Shown here one piece after another: positions 27,265 through 35,749 of a stretch of 47,360 nucleotides of DNA. Made by a program: the position numbers and the translations under genes. The first letter of the stretch is position 1. Each line of letters starts with the position of its first letter. The DNA lies in NCBI RefSeq assembly GCF_029379315.1, contig NZ_JAQYWQ010000048.1, positions 1 through 47,360 of the forward strand, written 5' to 3'. The DNA comes from Nostoc sp. S13. GTDB lineage: Bacteria > Cyanobacteriota > Cyanobacteriia > Cyanobacteriales > Nostocaceae. The notes below the pieces were generated by a model that was not told the DNA's origin, ran no database searches, and saw only the letters and a program-made list of their open reading frames with translations.

Positions 27265-28083
27265 TTAACTCTTCCGTAAATCAATTGTTGCTGATTGGGT
27301 TATTTGCTTAATTGCCTCTAAATCAAGTGGTGGTGTTTCACTTTCCATTCCCAACCACAAAAGATATTCAATATTCCCAGCAGGGCCAGTGATTGGCGAC
27401 CAAGTTAAGCCTTTGTATTTCCATCCTAATTCCTGGGCTGCTTGCAACACCTGGAAAATAGCATCACCCTGGTCGTTTGGATCACGCACAACCCCTTTTT
27501 TACCCACACGGGATCTACCGACTTCAAACTGTGGCTTGACTAACAACACAGCTTCCCGATTAGCTTGAGTTAATTGCCACAAAGCAGGCAGAATCTTGGC
27601 TAAAGAAATAAACGATACATCGACCACCGCCAAATCAGGAATCGCGTCATCCTCGCCATATAACTCATCTGGTCGTAGTTGCCGTAAATTGGTGCGTTCC
27701 CGCAAAATCACCCGCGAATCATTTCTTAAGAGCCAGTCAACTTGTCCATAACCGACATCAATACCGTAAACTTGTTTGGCTCCAGCTTGCAACAGACAAT
27801 CAGTAAAACCACCAGTAGAAATCCCACCATCTAAACAAATGCGCTCTCCTACGGAAATGGCAAATACTGACAAAGCTTTGGAGAGTTTTTCACCGCCTCT
27901 AGAAACAAAAGGCGATCGCACCTTAATATTTATTTGAGCGGAAATATCAACTTCTGTACCAGGTTTATCAACTAACTGCTGATTAACAGTCACTTCCCCC
28001 GCCTGAATTAGCCGTTGTGCCAAAGCGCGAGAAGAACATAAATTTAACTCTACTAATAGTGTGTCGAGTCGCTGTTTAGCCAA
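27265..28083 (-). CDS. tlyA: TlyA family rRNA (cytidine-2'-O)-methyltransferase
   Basis: 272 residues with an N-terminal S4 RNA-binding domain (RLDTLLVELNLCSSRALAQRL, residues about 4-60). A FtsJ/RrmJ-like methyltransferase domain follows, with the SAM loop CLDGGISTGGFTDCLL (Gly-rich) and LAVVDVSFISLAKILP. It uses S-adenosylmethionine to methylate 16S/23S rRNA 2'-O positions; older literature called it a haemolysin. The catalytic K-D-K-type lysines (VKPQFEVG) are visible. Length is normal. It is convergent with the PIN-like gene. Confidence 0.93.
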   Translation of the reverse strand: MAKQRLDTLLVELNLCSSRALAQRLIQAGEVTVNQQLVDKPGTEVDISAQINIKVRSPFVSRGGEKLSKALSVFAISVGERICLDGGISTGGFTDCLLQAGAKQVYGIDVGYGQVDWLLRNDSRVILRERTNLRQLRPDELYGEDDAIPDLAVVDVSFISLAKILPALWQLTQANREAVLLVKPQFEVGRSRVGKKGVVRDPNDQGDAIFQVLQAAQELGWKYKGLTWSPITGPAGNIEYLLWLGMESETPPLDLEAIKQITQSATIDLRKS

Positions 28084-28183
28084 TTAATTAGACTCTCCTG
28101 GTAAGATTAAATTAAACTTGGTAATGATCCAGAACTAAAGTTTTCATTCATAATTCTTTCCGCAAGCTCAAACGAACTTTTTT

Positions 28184-28606
28184 ATGAAACATCTCTTAAT
28201 TAGTAGTTTATCAACCCTACTTTTTACAGCAGGAGCTGATGTTTTACCACTTCCCTCAATGGCACAGTTTGCAAATGTCAAACAGCATTTGAATTCTCTG
28301 ACTACAACCCGTGTAGTTTTTGCTCGAGGAAAAAGTAGTACTACAATTGAAAATGCCGAAAATAACATCTATATATTAAGAGCTAAAGCTGGACAAACAT
28401 TGACTTTAAAAGTTAATAGTTTAGGCGCTCGTGCCAGTGTTACTCTCTATGGTGTTAATGGTAAACCTTTAAGTCCAGTTTTCGCTGGTGCTGGCGGTGA
28501 AGGTAAGAGTTTGAGCCTGCATCTTGCTAAGACAGGTGATTACTATATCGTAGGCGGTTCTGGCCCGACTAATCATTTATACAATTTCACCATTTTTATT
28601 AAATAA
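28184..28606 (+). CDS. Exported protein with PPC-like beta domain
   Basis: 140 residues. The signal peptide (MKHLLISSLSTLLFTAGADV...SMA) is cleaved near residue 27. The rest is one beta-sandwich of the bacterial pre-peptidase C-terminal (PPC) type: RVVFARGKSSTTIE, NIYILRAKAGQTLTLKVNSLG, ASVTLYGVNGKPL, and KTGDYYIVGGSGP. Such domains occur alone in cyanobacterial exported proteins, probably binding partners or surfaces. It is divergent from tlyA. Confidence 0.78.
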   Translation: MKHLLISSLSTLLFTAGADVLPLPSMAQFANVKQHLNSLTTTRVVFARGKSSTTIENAENNIYILRAKAGQTLTLKVNSLGARASVTLYGVNGKPLSPVFAGAGGEGKSLSLHLAKTGDYYIVGGSGPTNHLYNFTIFIK

Positions 28607-28761
28607 CAACATTACGACAAAAGCTCTGGTACTTGTACTTGTGTTATTGTGCCTGCATAGTGTTTGATAATTATCTCTGGTGAATAGTAGATAGCTGAGT
28701 TTCTAGCCTGCTGCCAAAGTATTTCTCAGTCGATCAAAGCTTTATCATCAATTGGACATCA

Positions 28762-28784
28762 GCGATGCCTACGGCTGGCTACAC
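28762..28784. repeat. Short dispersed palindrome-family copy
   Basis: GCGATGCCTACGGCTGGCTAC..., a partial member of the 29-bp family, just downstream (mazG side) of the PPC-like gene. Confidence 0.5.
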
Positions 28785-28794
28785 ATTTGTTATA

Positions 28795-29613
28795 TTACTG
28801 CTCTTTGGCAAGTTGGGCTTTTGCCTGTTGCCAGAGAATTTCCAACTCATCCAAACTGTAATCAGAAAGGGGGCGGTCAACAACTGCCTCCATTTTTTCT
28901 AAACGCTGGACAAATCGCTGATTCGTGCCTTGCAAAGCCGCGCTAGGGTCAAGATGATGCCAACGGGCTAGCTGAATCACCGCAAACAGTAAATCGCCTA
29001 ATTCTGCTTGTTGTCGTTCTGGTGTTTCCTCAGCTAAAGCCTGTTGAAACTCTCCCAATTCCTCATAAAACTTATCCCAGACGCCCTGAATATTTTCCCA
29101 TTCAAACCCGATAGCCGCAGCCTTTTGAGAAATCTTCATCGCCGCCGTCAGTGGGGGAAGGGTGCGCCCATAACGACCGAGTTTAGCGCTAAGTTTTTGC
29201 GCGTCAGGGGATGCTTCGCCTTTTTCCGCAGCTTTAATTTGCTCCCAATTTTGCCGCACCTCATCCACACTTGCCACCGACACATCACCAAAGACATGGG
29301 GATGACGGCGAATCAACTTTTGGGAAATCCCCTGAGTTATTTCTTTGAGAGAAAACTCCCCAGATTCCCTAGCAATTTGGGCTTGCAGTACCACTTGTAA
29401 TAATAAATCACCCAACTCTTCGGCGATCGCACTCTTATCCCCACCCTTAATCGCGTCCACCACCTCATAAGCTTCCTCAATCACATAAGGGATCAGCGTT
29501 TCGGCAGTTTGGGCCAAATCCCAAGGACAACCACCATCAGGCTCACGCAACTTCGCCACCACCTCAATTAACTCCTGCAATGCCACCAAAGTCTCATCTT
29601 GATTCACTTCCAT
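28795..29613 (-). CDS. mazG: Nucleoside triphosphate pyrophosphohydrolase MazG
   Basis: 272 residues from ATG 29613 (MEVNQDETLVALQELIEV). It has two MazG domains: CPWDLAQTAETLIPYVIEEAYE with EELGDLLLQVVLQA, and GFEWENIQGVWDKFYEELGEF with ELGDLLFAVIQLARW. They carry the EExxE...ExxD Mg-binding pattern that hydrolyses NTPs to NMP and PPi, removing aberrant nucleotides or modulating ppGpp. A longer frame begins at ATG 29667, overlapping the upstream stop as ATGA. Its extra 18 residues come from a repetitive stretch (AACGCTGAGGG...GAGGTACGCAAAGG), so the shorter start is preferred. It is cotranscribed with the DUF2227 gene. Confidence 0.92.
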   Translation of the reverse strand: MEVNQDETLVALQELIEVVAKLREPDGGCPWDLAQTAETLIPYVIEEAYEVVDAIKGGDKSAIAEELGDLLLQVVLQAQIARESGEFSLKEITQGISQKLIRRHPHVFGDVSVASVDEVRQNWEQIKAAEKGEASPDAQKLSAKLGRYGRTLPPLTAAMKISQKAAAIGFEWENIQGVWDKFYEELGEFQQALAEETPERQQAELGDLLFAVIQLARWHHLDPSAALQGTNQRFVQRLEKMEAVVDRPLSDYSLDELEILWQQAKAQLAKEQ

Positions 29614-29663
29614 ACCTTTGCGTACCTCTGCGCTTCCCTCAGCGTTCTTTTGCGTTAAAAAAA

Positions 29664-30251
29664 TCATTTCTTTGTCCGAGATCGACCACCACTCCTCTTC
29701 ACTTTCCGCTTCTTAATTTTGCCACTAGAAAGCAACCCCCGAACCCCCTGTTTTTGAAAGCGCTTGTATGCCGAACCGCCCCAATCGCTGAGAGAATGAC
29801 TCATCGCACCCAGTTCCAAACCCAAAAACAGAGCGATATATTCAGTATCGTAATCCACGAGCGATCGCCCCACAATTCCACCCAAATCCTGCCAAGTAAA
29901 ACTCAGATTCCCCAGCTTTTCGGCGATCGTCAAAACGAAAATTGCCAAGATAGCAAGCAAACACCCCAGATAAAGTACCCGCAGGATCGTGCCAATAATC
30001 GGCCCGTGAGATAAAAAAGAACGATGGCGGAGACTTTTTTGATAAGGTAGCCAAATCCAGCGCAAGAAACCCCAGCGTTGAAATTGCACAGAGTAAATAT
30101 CCAAATCGGGGCCAAACATCAGCCCGCCAAAGAGAAACCCGCCTGCAACCAACAAAGTCGCATTGCTACTGCGAGTTTGCCAGAAAGTAACGCCCGCCAC
30201 GAACGGCAGAGTATACATAGTAATGCGATCATGTGTCCGACCAGAGGGCAT
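29664..30251 (-). CDS. DUF2227 membrane metal-binding protein
   Basis: 195 residues beginning MPSGRTHDRITMYTLP. The conserved GRTHD, GPDLDIYS, LPYQKSLRHRSFLSHGP and AMSHSLSDW blocks supply the His/Asp residues expected to bind metal. Hydrophobic stretches (residues about 27-48 and 85-110) imply membrane association. The C-terminus is very basic (KIKKRKVKRSGGRSRTKK). Family DUF2227 is annotated as putative metal-binding; its role is unknown. Its TGA overlaps or lies near the mazG start, so the two form an operon. The tRNA-Val gene is divergent upstream. Confidence 0.82.
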   Translation of the reverse strand: MPSGRTHDRITMYTLPFVAGVTFWQTRSSNATLLVAGGFLFGGLMFGPDLDIYSVQFQRWGFLRWIWLPYQKSLRHRSFLSHGPIIGTILRVLYLGCLLAILAIFVLTIAEKLGNLSFTWQDLGGIVGRSLVDYDTEYIALFLGLELGAMSHSLSDWGGSAYKRFQKQGVRGLLSSGKIKKRKVKRSGGRSRTKK

Positions 30252-30394
30252 TCTAAATCCTGTTAGCGATAGCGGGGCGTTTAGCTCGTGCTGAGTAACT
30301 GAATACTGAGTCAGTATAAGAGAAAAAAAGATTTTCTTAAAACTACTAGCGCAACGTGAAATATTTTGCTATATTAATTAAGGATTGGTAAAAA

Positions 30395-30467
30395 GGGCGG
30401 TTAGCTCAGTTGGTAGAGCGCCTGCCTTACAAGCAGGACGTCATCAGTTCGAGTCTGGTACTGCCCA
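30395..30467 (+). tRNA. tRNA-Val (anticodon UAC)
   Basis: GGGCGGT (30395-30401) pairs with ACTGCCC with one G-U pair. The D-arm sequence TAGCTCAGTTGGTAGAGC is canonical, the anticodon arm is CCTGC-CTTACAA-GCAGG giving anticodon TAC, and the T-loop is GTTCGAGTC-like. The encoded length is 73 nt without CCA. A terminator follows. Confidence 0.95.
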
Positions 30468-30480
30468 TTAAATAAATTAA

Positions 30481-30518
30481 GGCTAGAGACACCTTAGATG
30501 CGGTTTCTAGCCTTTTTT
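30481..30518 (+). terminator. Rho-independent terminator after tRNA-Val
   Basis: GGCTAGAGAC (30481-30490) pairs with GTTTCTAGCC (30503-30512) with one G-U pair, and TTTTTT follows. It also overlaps the stop of the VapC remnant on the other strand. Confidence 0.85.
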
Positions 30519-30690
30519 AAATGGATTCACAATCTCTAATTGATCAGCTACTACTAACCCCTCTTGCATATCTTCAGAATAGAGAGTACTTGCTCTTGCC
30601 GATAGGGCACAAGAAATAATTAGACTATCCCAAAAAGAAAAATCCCGCAGTTTAAAAATAAGTTTGCTATGGCAACAATCGAACCAAACT
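30507..30690 (-). pseudogene. VapC-type PIN toxin, C-terminal remnant
   Basis: The minus strand reads LRDFSFWDSLIISCALSARA, then TLYSEDMQEGLVVADQLEIVNPF and stops at 30507-30509. This is the C-terminal end of VapC-like PIN proteins (conserved FWDALI...LYSEDLQHG...IVNPF). Upstream, the frame soon hits a TGA and no start codon or N-terminal Asp motif is present, so it is a relic. It may have been lost by deletion next to the tRNA, a common insertion site for mobile DNA. Confidence 0.65.
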
Positions 30691-30706
30691 AAAACTGCTC
30701 AAAAAA

Positions 30707-31450
30707 TTAATCACTAGTTAATAGTGAAGCAAGAAGATCAGGACAAGACAGATGCGGGCAATGTCCAGAAGCTAGCTCAATGGCATCGACTCCTAAGCGC
30801 TTGCGTGCAGCGTAGCGTGACCATGTAGGAGATATTATTCGGTCATCGGTACAAACAATATATTTACGCTCAACCTTTGGTAAAGCTTTTAAAGGATTCG
30901 TTTCAAAGATATATGCCATAGATTGTTGCGAGCGACTTTTCGAGATTGCCCACTGTGCTACATCCGCTTGACAATCATGAAAGAAAAAATCCCTTAATAC
31001 TGCTTCGTCTGAATAATCTTTCCCTACAGAAGCTGATTCATACATCCCAGGCTCATCGTGGAACTGTTCGAGTTTACTTGGGTCTTTTGGCTGGTAATTG
31101 AATGATTTGAGCGTATCAGAATCAAGATCATGAGAAAATTGGTCGAGTGTACTGATTCCAGGATACGGGATCAGCGCAGCCACAAACACTAGTTGACGCA
31201 CTTTTACCGCTTCTGCAACCAGGGGAATTATAGTACCAGCCATTGAGTGACCGACTAACACAATATCATCATCAGTTTTTGGCAGCGCTTGAATTACTGC
31301 ATCCGCAAATTGGGACAAAGTAGCAGATGCATTTTCAATTGGCAAATCCATTGCTACGGTTTTGTGACCCTGTGTTTCTAAGTAGGGAATTAGCAAATCT
31401 CAACACCAGGTGGCTTGGAAGGCACCATGAACTAGACAAAAAAGACTCAT
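30707..31450 (-). pseudogene. Alpha/beta hydrolase with an in-frame stop (TGG to TGA)
   Basis: From ATG 31450 the frame reads MSLFCLVHGAFQATWC, then TGA at 31400-31402, then DLLIPYLETQGHKTVAMDLP and on to a normal end. Homologous hydrolases read HGAxxxxWCWxxxIPxLExxGHxVxAxDLP, so the TGA has replaced a Trp codon (TGG). The rest keeps the nucleophile elbow GHSMAG, a possible acid in the D-rich segment, and the late His of SGHCPHLS. A shortened product could begin only at TTG 31396 and would lack the oxyanion HGAF strand. The gene is therefore most likely inactivated by one substitution. Esterase or signalling-ester hydrolase activity would have been expected. Confidence 0.75.
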
Positions 31451-31616
31451 ATCAATTGAATAGTGGTAATGGTGGACAAGTTTCCTAACTTCTCTTATTT
31501 TTCAACAAATTTTAAACCTTGACTAGGTAAGTTAAACCAGCACTGTGACTTTTACTGTTTATGATTACACCATCTTTTGACAAAATATGTACCCTTGCCG
31601 ATTGCCTGTTATATAT

Positions 31617-32252
31617 TTAAACAGCAGTTAAAATAGCCTGAAAAGGTTGCAATAAAATACCCAAATTTTTATCAACTTCTTTAATATAGTATTCAACCGA
31701 ATCTATATAAACAGTCGTTTCTTCTAAAAATAAAAACTTCCAGTTAGTTCCACTAGTAACCGCTCCATAAATCCGCCCAACTTCATTGCCTTGATTTTGA
31801 TTAAACAACTGCGCCGCAATCATTGCCGCTACACATTGACCAAGACAGCCAATAATATCTTCTTTTTTTGCTTCAAAAATAAACATTACCGGAGCAGAAA
31901 TAAATAATTGCTCTTGGGAATTGCTGATAATGTAATCGCAGAAACCTTGCAAACTTTGAGTCGGCTCAACATTAAATTCATTCCCAGAAAACAGGGAAAT
32001 TTTATTATTTAATAATCGTCTAACCTCTGCCAGGATTGGTGCAATTAAAAACTCTGATCTAGCTTTTTCGGTTGCGATGTCTACGACGGGCTACGCCTAC
32101 GCAGTTGCTAAAGGAATGTAATCTATTAAAATCGTTCTGAGGGTTTCTGATGGTGTAACAGGTTTTGTATCAGCAAATAAATTAAGAGTTTCATTGAGTG
32201 TTAAGTCAAAACTCTTTTTCACCTTAGCGAGACTAAAATCGCTGTATGCCAT
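31617..32252 (-). pseudogene. Conserved cyanobacterial protein interrupted by a 29-bp repeat
   Basis: From ATG 32252 the protein reads MAYSDFSLAKVKKSFDLTLN, ..., LIDYIPLATA (residue 51). It meets TAG codons at 52 and 54, then continues in the same frame with [29 protein letters not shown] and [11 protein letters not shown], to a normal end at 31617 (212 codons in total). Family members run straight from IPLA(L/T)A to I(D/A)TEKARSE, so only an insertion separates the halves. The insertion is a copy of the dispersed 29-bp repeat (32074-32102). The intact product is a soluble protein of unknown function (conserved [28 protein letters not shown]) that resembles restriction-nuclease-like folds. 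A product from TTG 31952 might persist. Confidence 0.8.
32074..32102. repeat. Dispersed 29-bp repeat inside a coding gene, copy 3
   Basis: GCGATGTCTACGACGGGCTACGCCTACGC-type element (29 bp). Read in the gene direction it supplies TAG GCG TAG. The net addition is 21 bp relative to a GCGATCGC at this point. Confidence 0.85.
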
Positions 32253-32351
32253 CTTTCCACCTTGTAATTATCTATTTAGTCTATTCTATTAGGGTAAAGA
32301 CAAGGGGAGATTGGAAGGAAGCACTTTTGCCCGAGGCTATGATCATTCCAG

Positions 32352-35327
32352 TTAATGTATGCCGCAAAACGGATCACGTTCTTTATCAACTTCATTAGGT
32401 TGCAACTCTAATTCAGCCAGATAAACGCATCCCTCTTCTTTGAGGCATTCTTGACTTTTTGATGTCCAGTAAGGCACTTCACCAGCGTGCATCCGCAAAA
32501 TACCTTGAGCGTCGAGAGTTACACGATATTGGCAAGGGTAATCTGTGGTTACATCTGGTTTACTGAGTGCGCCAATTCGTATCCATTTTTTACCGTTGGT
32601 TTCCACGTCTGTTTGATAAACATAGAAAGTATGCTGGCCAGTTTGCGGGAAGGGAGGTAAGGGATTACTAATTAACCCGGTTCCTGGTTCCGTCACCCCA
32701 TCGCGCAAATAGTGAAATTTTTGAAACGTTCTACTACCATCATTTCCTACTTCAAATACAAGATGATAGGCATCTGGTTGATCAACAGTTGCTGACTCCA
32801 GAACATTGACGGCAATATCACCATCATTCAAGTTTTTATTGAAGCCTTCCACAGCAATATTCCAGTTTAACTTACCATCAGCAAATAACGCTGATCTTTC
32901 TAAAACTACGGCTCCCAAATCAATGCCAGGAATGTCAATCAAATAATGGGGATTCCCTTGACAAAGCAACACGCGAAACTCAAGAGTTTGGTCAATTTCA
33001 AACTGGACTTTGATTTTTTTGAGAAACTCTGCCTCTTGCATCCCCAGTTTTTTCATCAGGTTTTTGCCGTCAAAGCTTCCCCAAAGTCGTAAATCTCCGT
33101 CCTCGTAGTCTTGACGATAGATAATATTAGTCAATTGTATACCTTGCCAATGAGTACGAACTTTGGCGACAGTTTCCCCAGGTGCGAGTTGATAAAGTTC
33201 TTGTCCAGCCTTAAATATAGTCAACAAATCGTTACTTTGGGTTTTGCGTTTGAAGTTGCACGGCAAATAATAAAACAGGTTTTTGACATCAATTTCTAGC
33301 TGGTTGGCTCCCTTACGCAGCAAGCTTTTAGACTCTTCTGGATCGAATCTTAATCTTCGCAGTTTCTCGGCATAGCAAGCACCAGCAGAGGTCGCTAGTT
33401 TGGTAAATTCCAACACAAAGGTAATCCGTTCTGGATTCCAGACAAAATATGGAGACTTACTAAATTCCTGGTAGATTTGGCGCTGCACTATGTCTAAATT
33501 ACAAGTTTTACCAGATAGAATTAACCAATCAACTTTTTGAGAATTCCAAGAATCTTTAGTGATATCATCGGGACGCAAACGACTTTCCATCAATCCTTTA
33601 GCAATACCGATCGCTTCTTTAATTCCCGAAGCGGCGGCTCGTTCAAATTGCTGGTTATCTAAGGTGACGCAGATGCTATTTGGATCTTTAACTTGCAATT
33701 TAACGGCGCTTTGGGTGAGCAGTTCAGAAATTTGTTGCTCAGAAAGTGTGAAGGTTAATAGAGAATTCTCTGGTGGTGGCTTTTGTCCAAGTTTAAGTTT
33801 AGCTGCTTCTGCATGATCCCAGAGAAGATAAAAGGATTGCAGCCGTTGGGGTGCTTGTTGCCAACGCGTGGGCAATACTTTCTCAGCAGTATCTAGAGCA
33901 TCTTTGTAAGCAACATCGCCTTCGGGATTTTCCTTATCGAGACATTTCAAAAGACTGCCACTTTTGAATTTACCTTGTTCTAAAAAGCGCTCGTTTAACT
34001 CAGAGTTAATTAAATCTTCTAGCTTTTCGCTTTCAATATCACCTGTTGTTACTGCTGTCAATAAAAAGTCTGCGATCGCAACTTTTAATAATCTAAAAAT
34101 TCTCAGTGTAATTAACTCACCGCCTAATTGTAAATGACCAGATGAACCTAATAGTTTTGGGGTAAGTTTATAGTAACGTCCTCCTAAACCTCGGTCTTCA
34201 TAATCAGCAAAGCTAGGGGTTTTATCTTCTAAAGTCAGTTCAATTAAAGCTAAGTCTGTGGTTCCTCCGCCAATATCCAAGACCAGAACATTTTGTGACC
34301 ATTTGTTTCCTGCTTGGTGACAACGGGTTTTGAATGACTCAATGCCAATGTTGAGATTACCGCCAAATTCTCGCCATAAAAAGAATATCGCCACAGAAAC
34401 GGCTTCATCATAAGCAGTTTGCACATCATCGATTCCCAACTCCTCAACTAATTCCCTAACTTCCTTCCGAACAACTGGTGGGGCGACAGTTGGGTAAGTG
34501 ACAACTGCTGTTAAAAAATCTCCTTCAGAAAATCTGCGTCGTGCGCGTTGGCGGTAGTCTTCAGTTAACTCGATTAAATGCGCCCAAGCCGATTGAATCA
34601 ACTGATTTGCGGTAATTGTTTCTTCTTCACCATCCAAAATAACTGAAAACGATCGCTCCTGACCAAAATAGCGTTTGGGTGAATGGTGAAACCTGCTGAT
34701 AATTTCCTTTAAAGAACCGCTTGTACCTTGAGCGATCGCTTTTTTTCTGTTATCTCTAGCTTCCCTACCCATCCGCAGTTTTAAGTCCCCTAACTGCGAA
34801 ATTTCCGACTCACTAGGAATTTCCGTATCGCGGCGATCGATATCCAGCACAACTGGGATCAGATTTTGTGACTCTAGGGTAGGGACGCGGAACACCTCAT
34901 GATAGATTTGGTAAAGTTTTTTGCTAACAGCACGGCGGAACCTCTCGCTGTTTCCTAAAGAAAGTTCAATTTGGCGAATTGCTTCTAAAAATCGCTCTTT
35001 ATTATCACTTTCAAAAACTTCACTCAAATTTCTTGGTTCTATCTCCAGGTTTTTGCTAATTTCGCCGATAAACTTTTCCCAATCATCAGCGCTGACATCT
35101 GGTAAAGCTACAGACGCGGGAGAACTTAGCCATTGTGATAAGCGATCGCGCAACCGCATTTCTTGTTCTTTGGGTAAAATTTCTGCGATCGGCACTTCAA
35201 TCGGATCGAAAAGTGTAACTGTCGAATTCGATGTCCCAAAATCTAAAGCAAACCATCCCGGAAATCTTTTTTGTTGTTTCTCGCTTGGTTCTTGCTCGGT
35301 ATAGTTGTTCAATTGAAAAGGGTTCAT
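32352..35327 (-). CDS. Large Hsp70/actin-fold ATPase, SrfB-like
   Basis: 991 residues with an Hsp70-like ATPase core. Phosphate-1 is FALDFGTSNSTV (27-38), phosphate-2 is VLDIGGGTTDLAL (350-361), and an adenosine-site-like WLILSGKTCN appears near 635. Large insertions, and a C-terminal beta-rich half (LWGSFDGKNLMKKLG..., FYVYQTDVETNGKKWIRIG) replacing the DnaK substrate domain, make it much longer than DnaK (about 640). It resembles proteins annotated as virulence factor SrfB or Hsp70-like. A dynamin-like GTPase lies upstream on the same strand, as SrfC accompanies SrfB. Expected in the cytoplasm; the molecular job is unknown. ATG 35327 is the likely start. Confidence 0.8.
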   Translation of the reverse strand: MNPFQLNNYTEQEPSEKQQKRFPGWFALDFGTSNSTVTLFDPIEVPIAEILPKEQEMRLRDRLSQWLSSPASVALPDVSADDWEKFIGEISKNLEIEPRNLSEVFESDNKERFLEAIRQIELSLGNSERFRRAVSKKLYQIYHEVFRVPTLESQNLIPVVLDIDRRDTEIPSESEISQLGDLKLRMGREARDNRKKAIAQGTSGSLKEIISRFHHSPKRYFGQERSFSVILDGEEETITANQLIQSAWAHLIELTEDYRQRARRRFSEGDFLTAVVTYPTVAPPVVRKEVRELVEELGIDDVQTAYDEAVSVAIFFLWREFGGNLNIGIESFKTRCHQAGNKWSQNVLVLDIGGGTTDLALIELTLEDKTPSFADYEDRGLGGRYYKLTPKLLGSSGHLQLGGELITLRIFRLLKVAIADFLLTAVTTGDIESEKLEDLINSELNERFLEQGKFKSGSLLKCLDKENPEGDVAYKDALDTAEKVLPTRWQQAPQRLQSFYLLWDHAEAAKLKLGQKPPPENSLLTFTLSEQQISELLTQSAVKLQVKDPNSICVTLDNQQFERAAASGIKEAIGIAKGLMESRLRPDDITKDSWNSQKVDWLILSGKTCNLDIVQRQIYQEFSKSPYFVWNPERITFVLEFTKLATSAGACYAEKLRRLRFDPEESKSLLRKGANQLEIDVKNLFYYLPCNFKRKTQSNDLLTIFKAGQELYQLAPGETVAKVRTHWQGIQLTNIIYRQDYEDGDLRLWGSFDGKNLMKKLGMQEAEFLKKIKVQFEIDQTLEFRVLLCQGNPHYLIDIPGIDLGAVVLERSALFADGKLNWNIAVEGFNKNLNDGDIAVNVLESATVDQPDAYHLVFEVGNDGSRTFQKFHYLRDGVTEPGTGLISNPLPPFPQTGQHTFYVYQTDVETNGKKWIRIGALSKPDVTTDYPCQYRVTLDAQGILRMHAGEVPYWTSKSQECLKEEGCVYLAELELQPNEVDKERDPFCGIH

Positions 35328-35372
35328 TATAGTATTAAATGATTCTGTTGATCACTGTCTTTTTTATCTAGC

Positions 35373-35412
35373 GCGATGCCTACGCTTTTTCATATAAAAG
35401 CGTAGGCATCGC
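35373..35412. other. Perfect 17-bp stem hairpin before the Hsp70-like gene
   Basis: GCGATGCCTACGCTTTT (35373-35389) pairs perfectly with 35396-35412, with a six-base loop TCATAT. The arms begin and end with the motif of the dispersed repeat family (GCGATGCCTACGC). Lying 46 bp before the minus-strand Hsp70-like start, it would sit in the leader transcript and could affect RNA stability or expression. Confidence 0.75.
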
Positions 35413-35450
35413 TATGAAAATTCCACCACTTACTAAGTTGATGTTGAAGA

Positions 35451-35749
35451 TTATTGCTCACTTGCAAGTCTTATTTGTTCGACTTGTTCGATAGTTAAAT
35501 CAAATAATTTAGCAACCTCTTCTATTGAAATACCATAAGCTAAATACCGAGGTATAAGTTCACGTTTTACTTCTTCTCGTCCTTGTTCTATTTGTTCTCG
35601 TGCTTGTTTTATTCCTAGTTTTATTCCTTCTTGTCGCCCTTCTTCTTTAGCTTCTCGATAAACCCTAGTTTCTTGTAACTTAATTTCAAACATCGCCTCT
35701 ACCTCTTCACGACTTAAGTTGGAAAATTCATAACCAGTAATTGTTGTGA
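35451..35749 (-). pseudogene. Partial tandem copy of the DUF2887 gene (C-terminal end)
   Basis: Directly after the stop codon of the full gene the minus strand continues, without a start, as ITTITGYEFSNLSREEVEAM, then FEIKLQETRVYREAKEEGRQE and on to VEQIRLASEQ. It is a diverged copy of the last about 95 residues of the preceding protein (ITTIAVSKFANLSREEVEAM...). The nuclease core is missing. An internal ATG (35693) could give an 80-residue coiled-coil peptide that might still oligomerise with the full-length protein. Confidence 0.75.

Noticed and set aside
28752..28946. Plus-strand 64-residue frame
   Set aside because: Antisense to the end of mazG and partly composed of a dispersed repeat.
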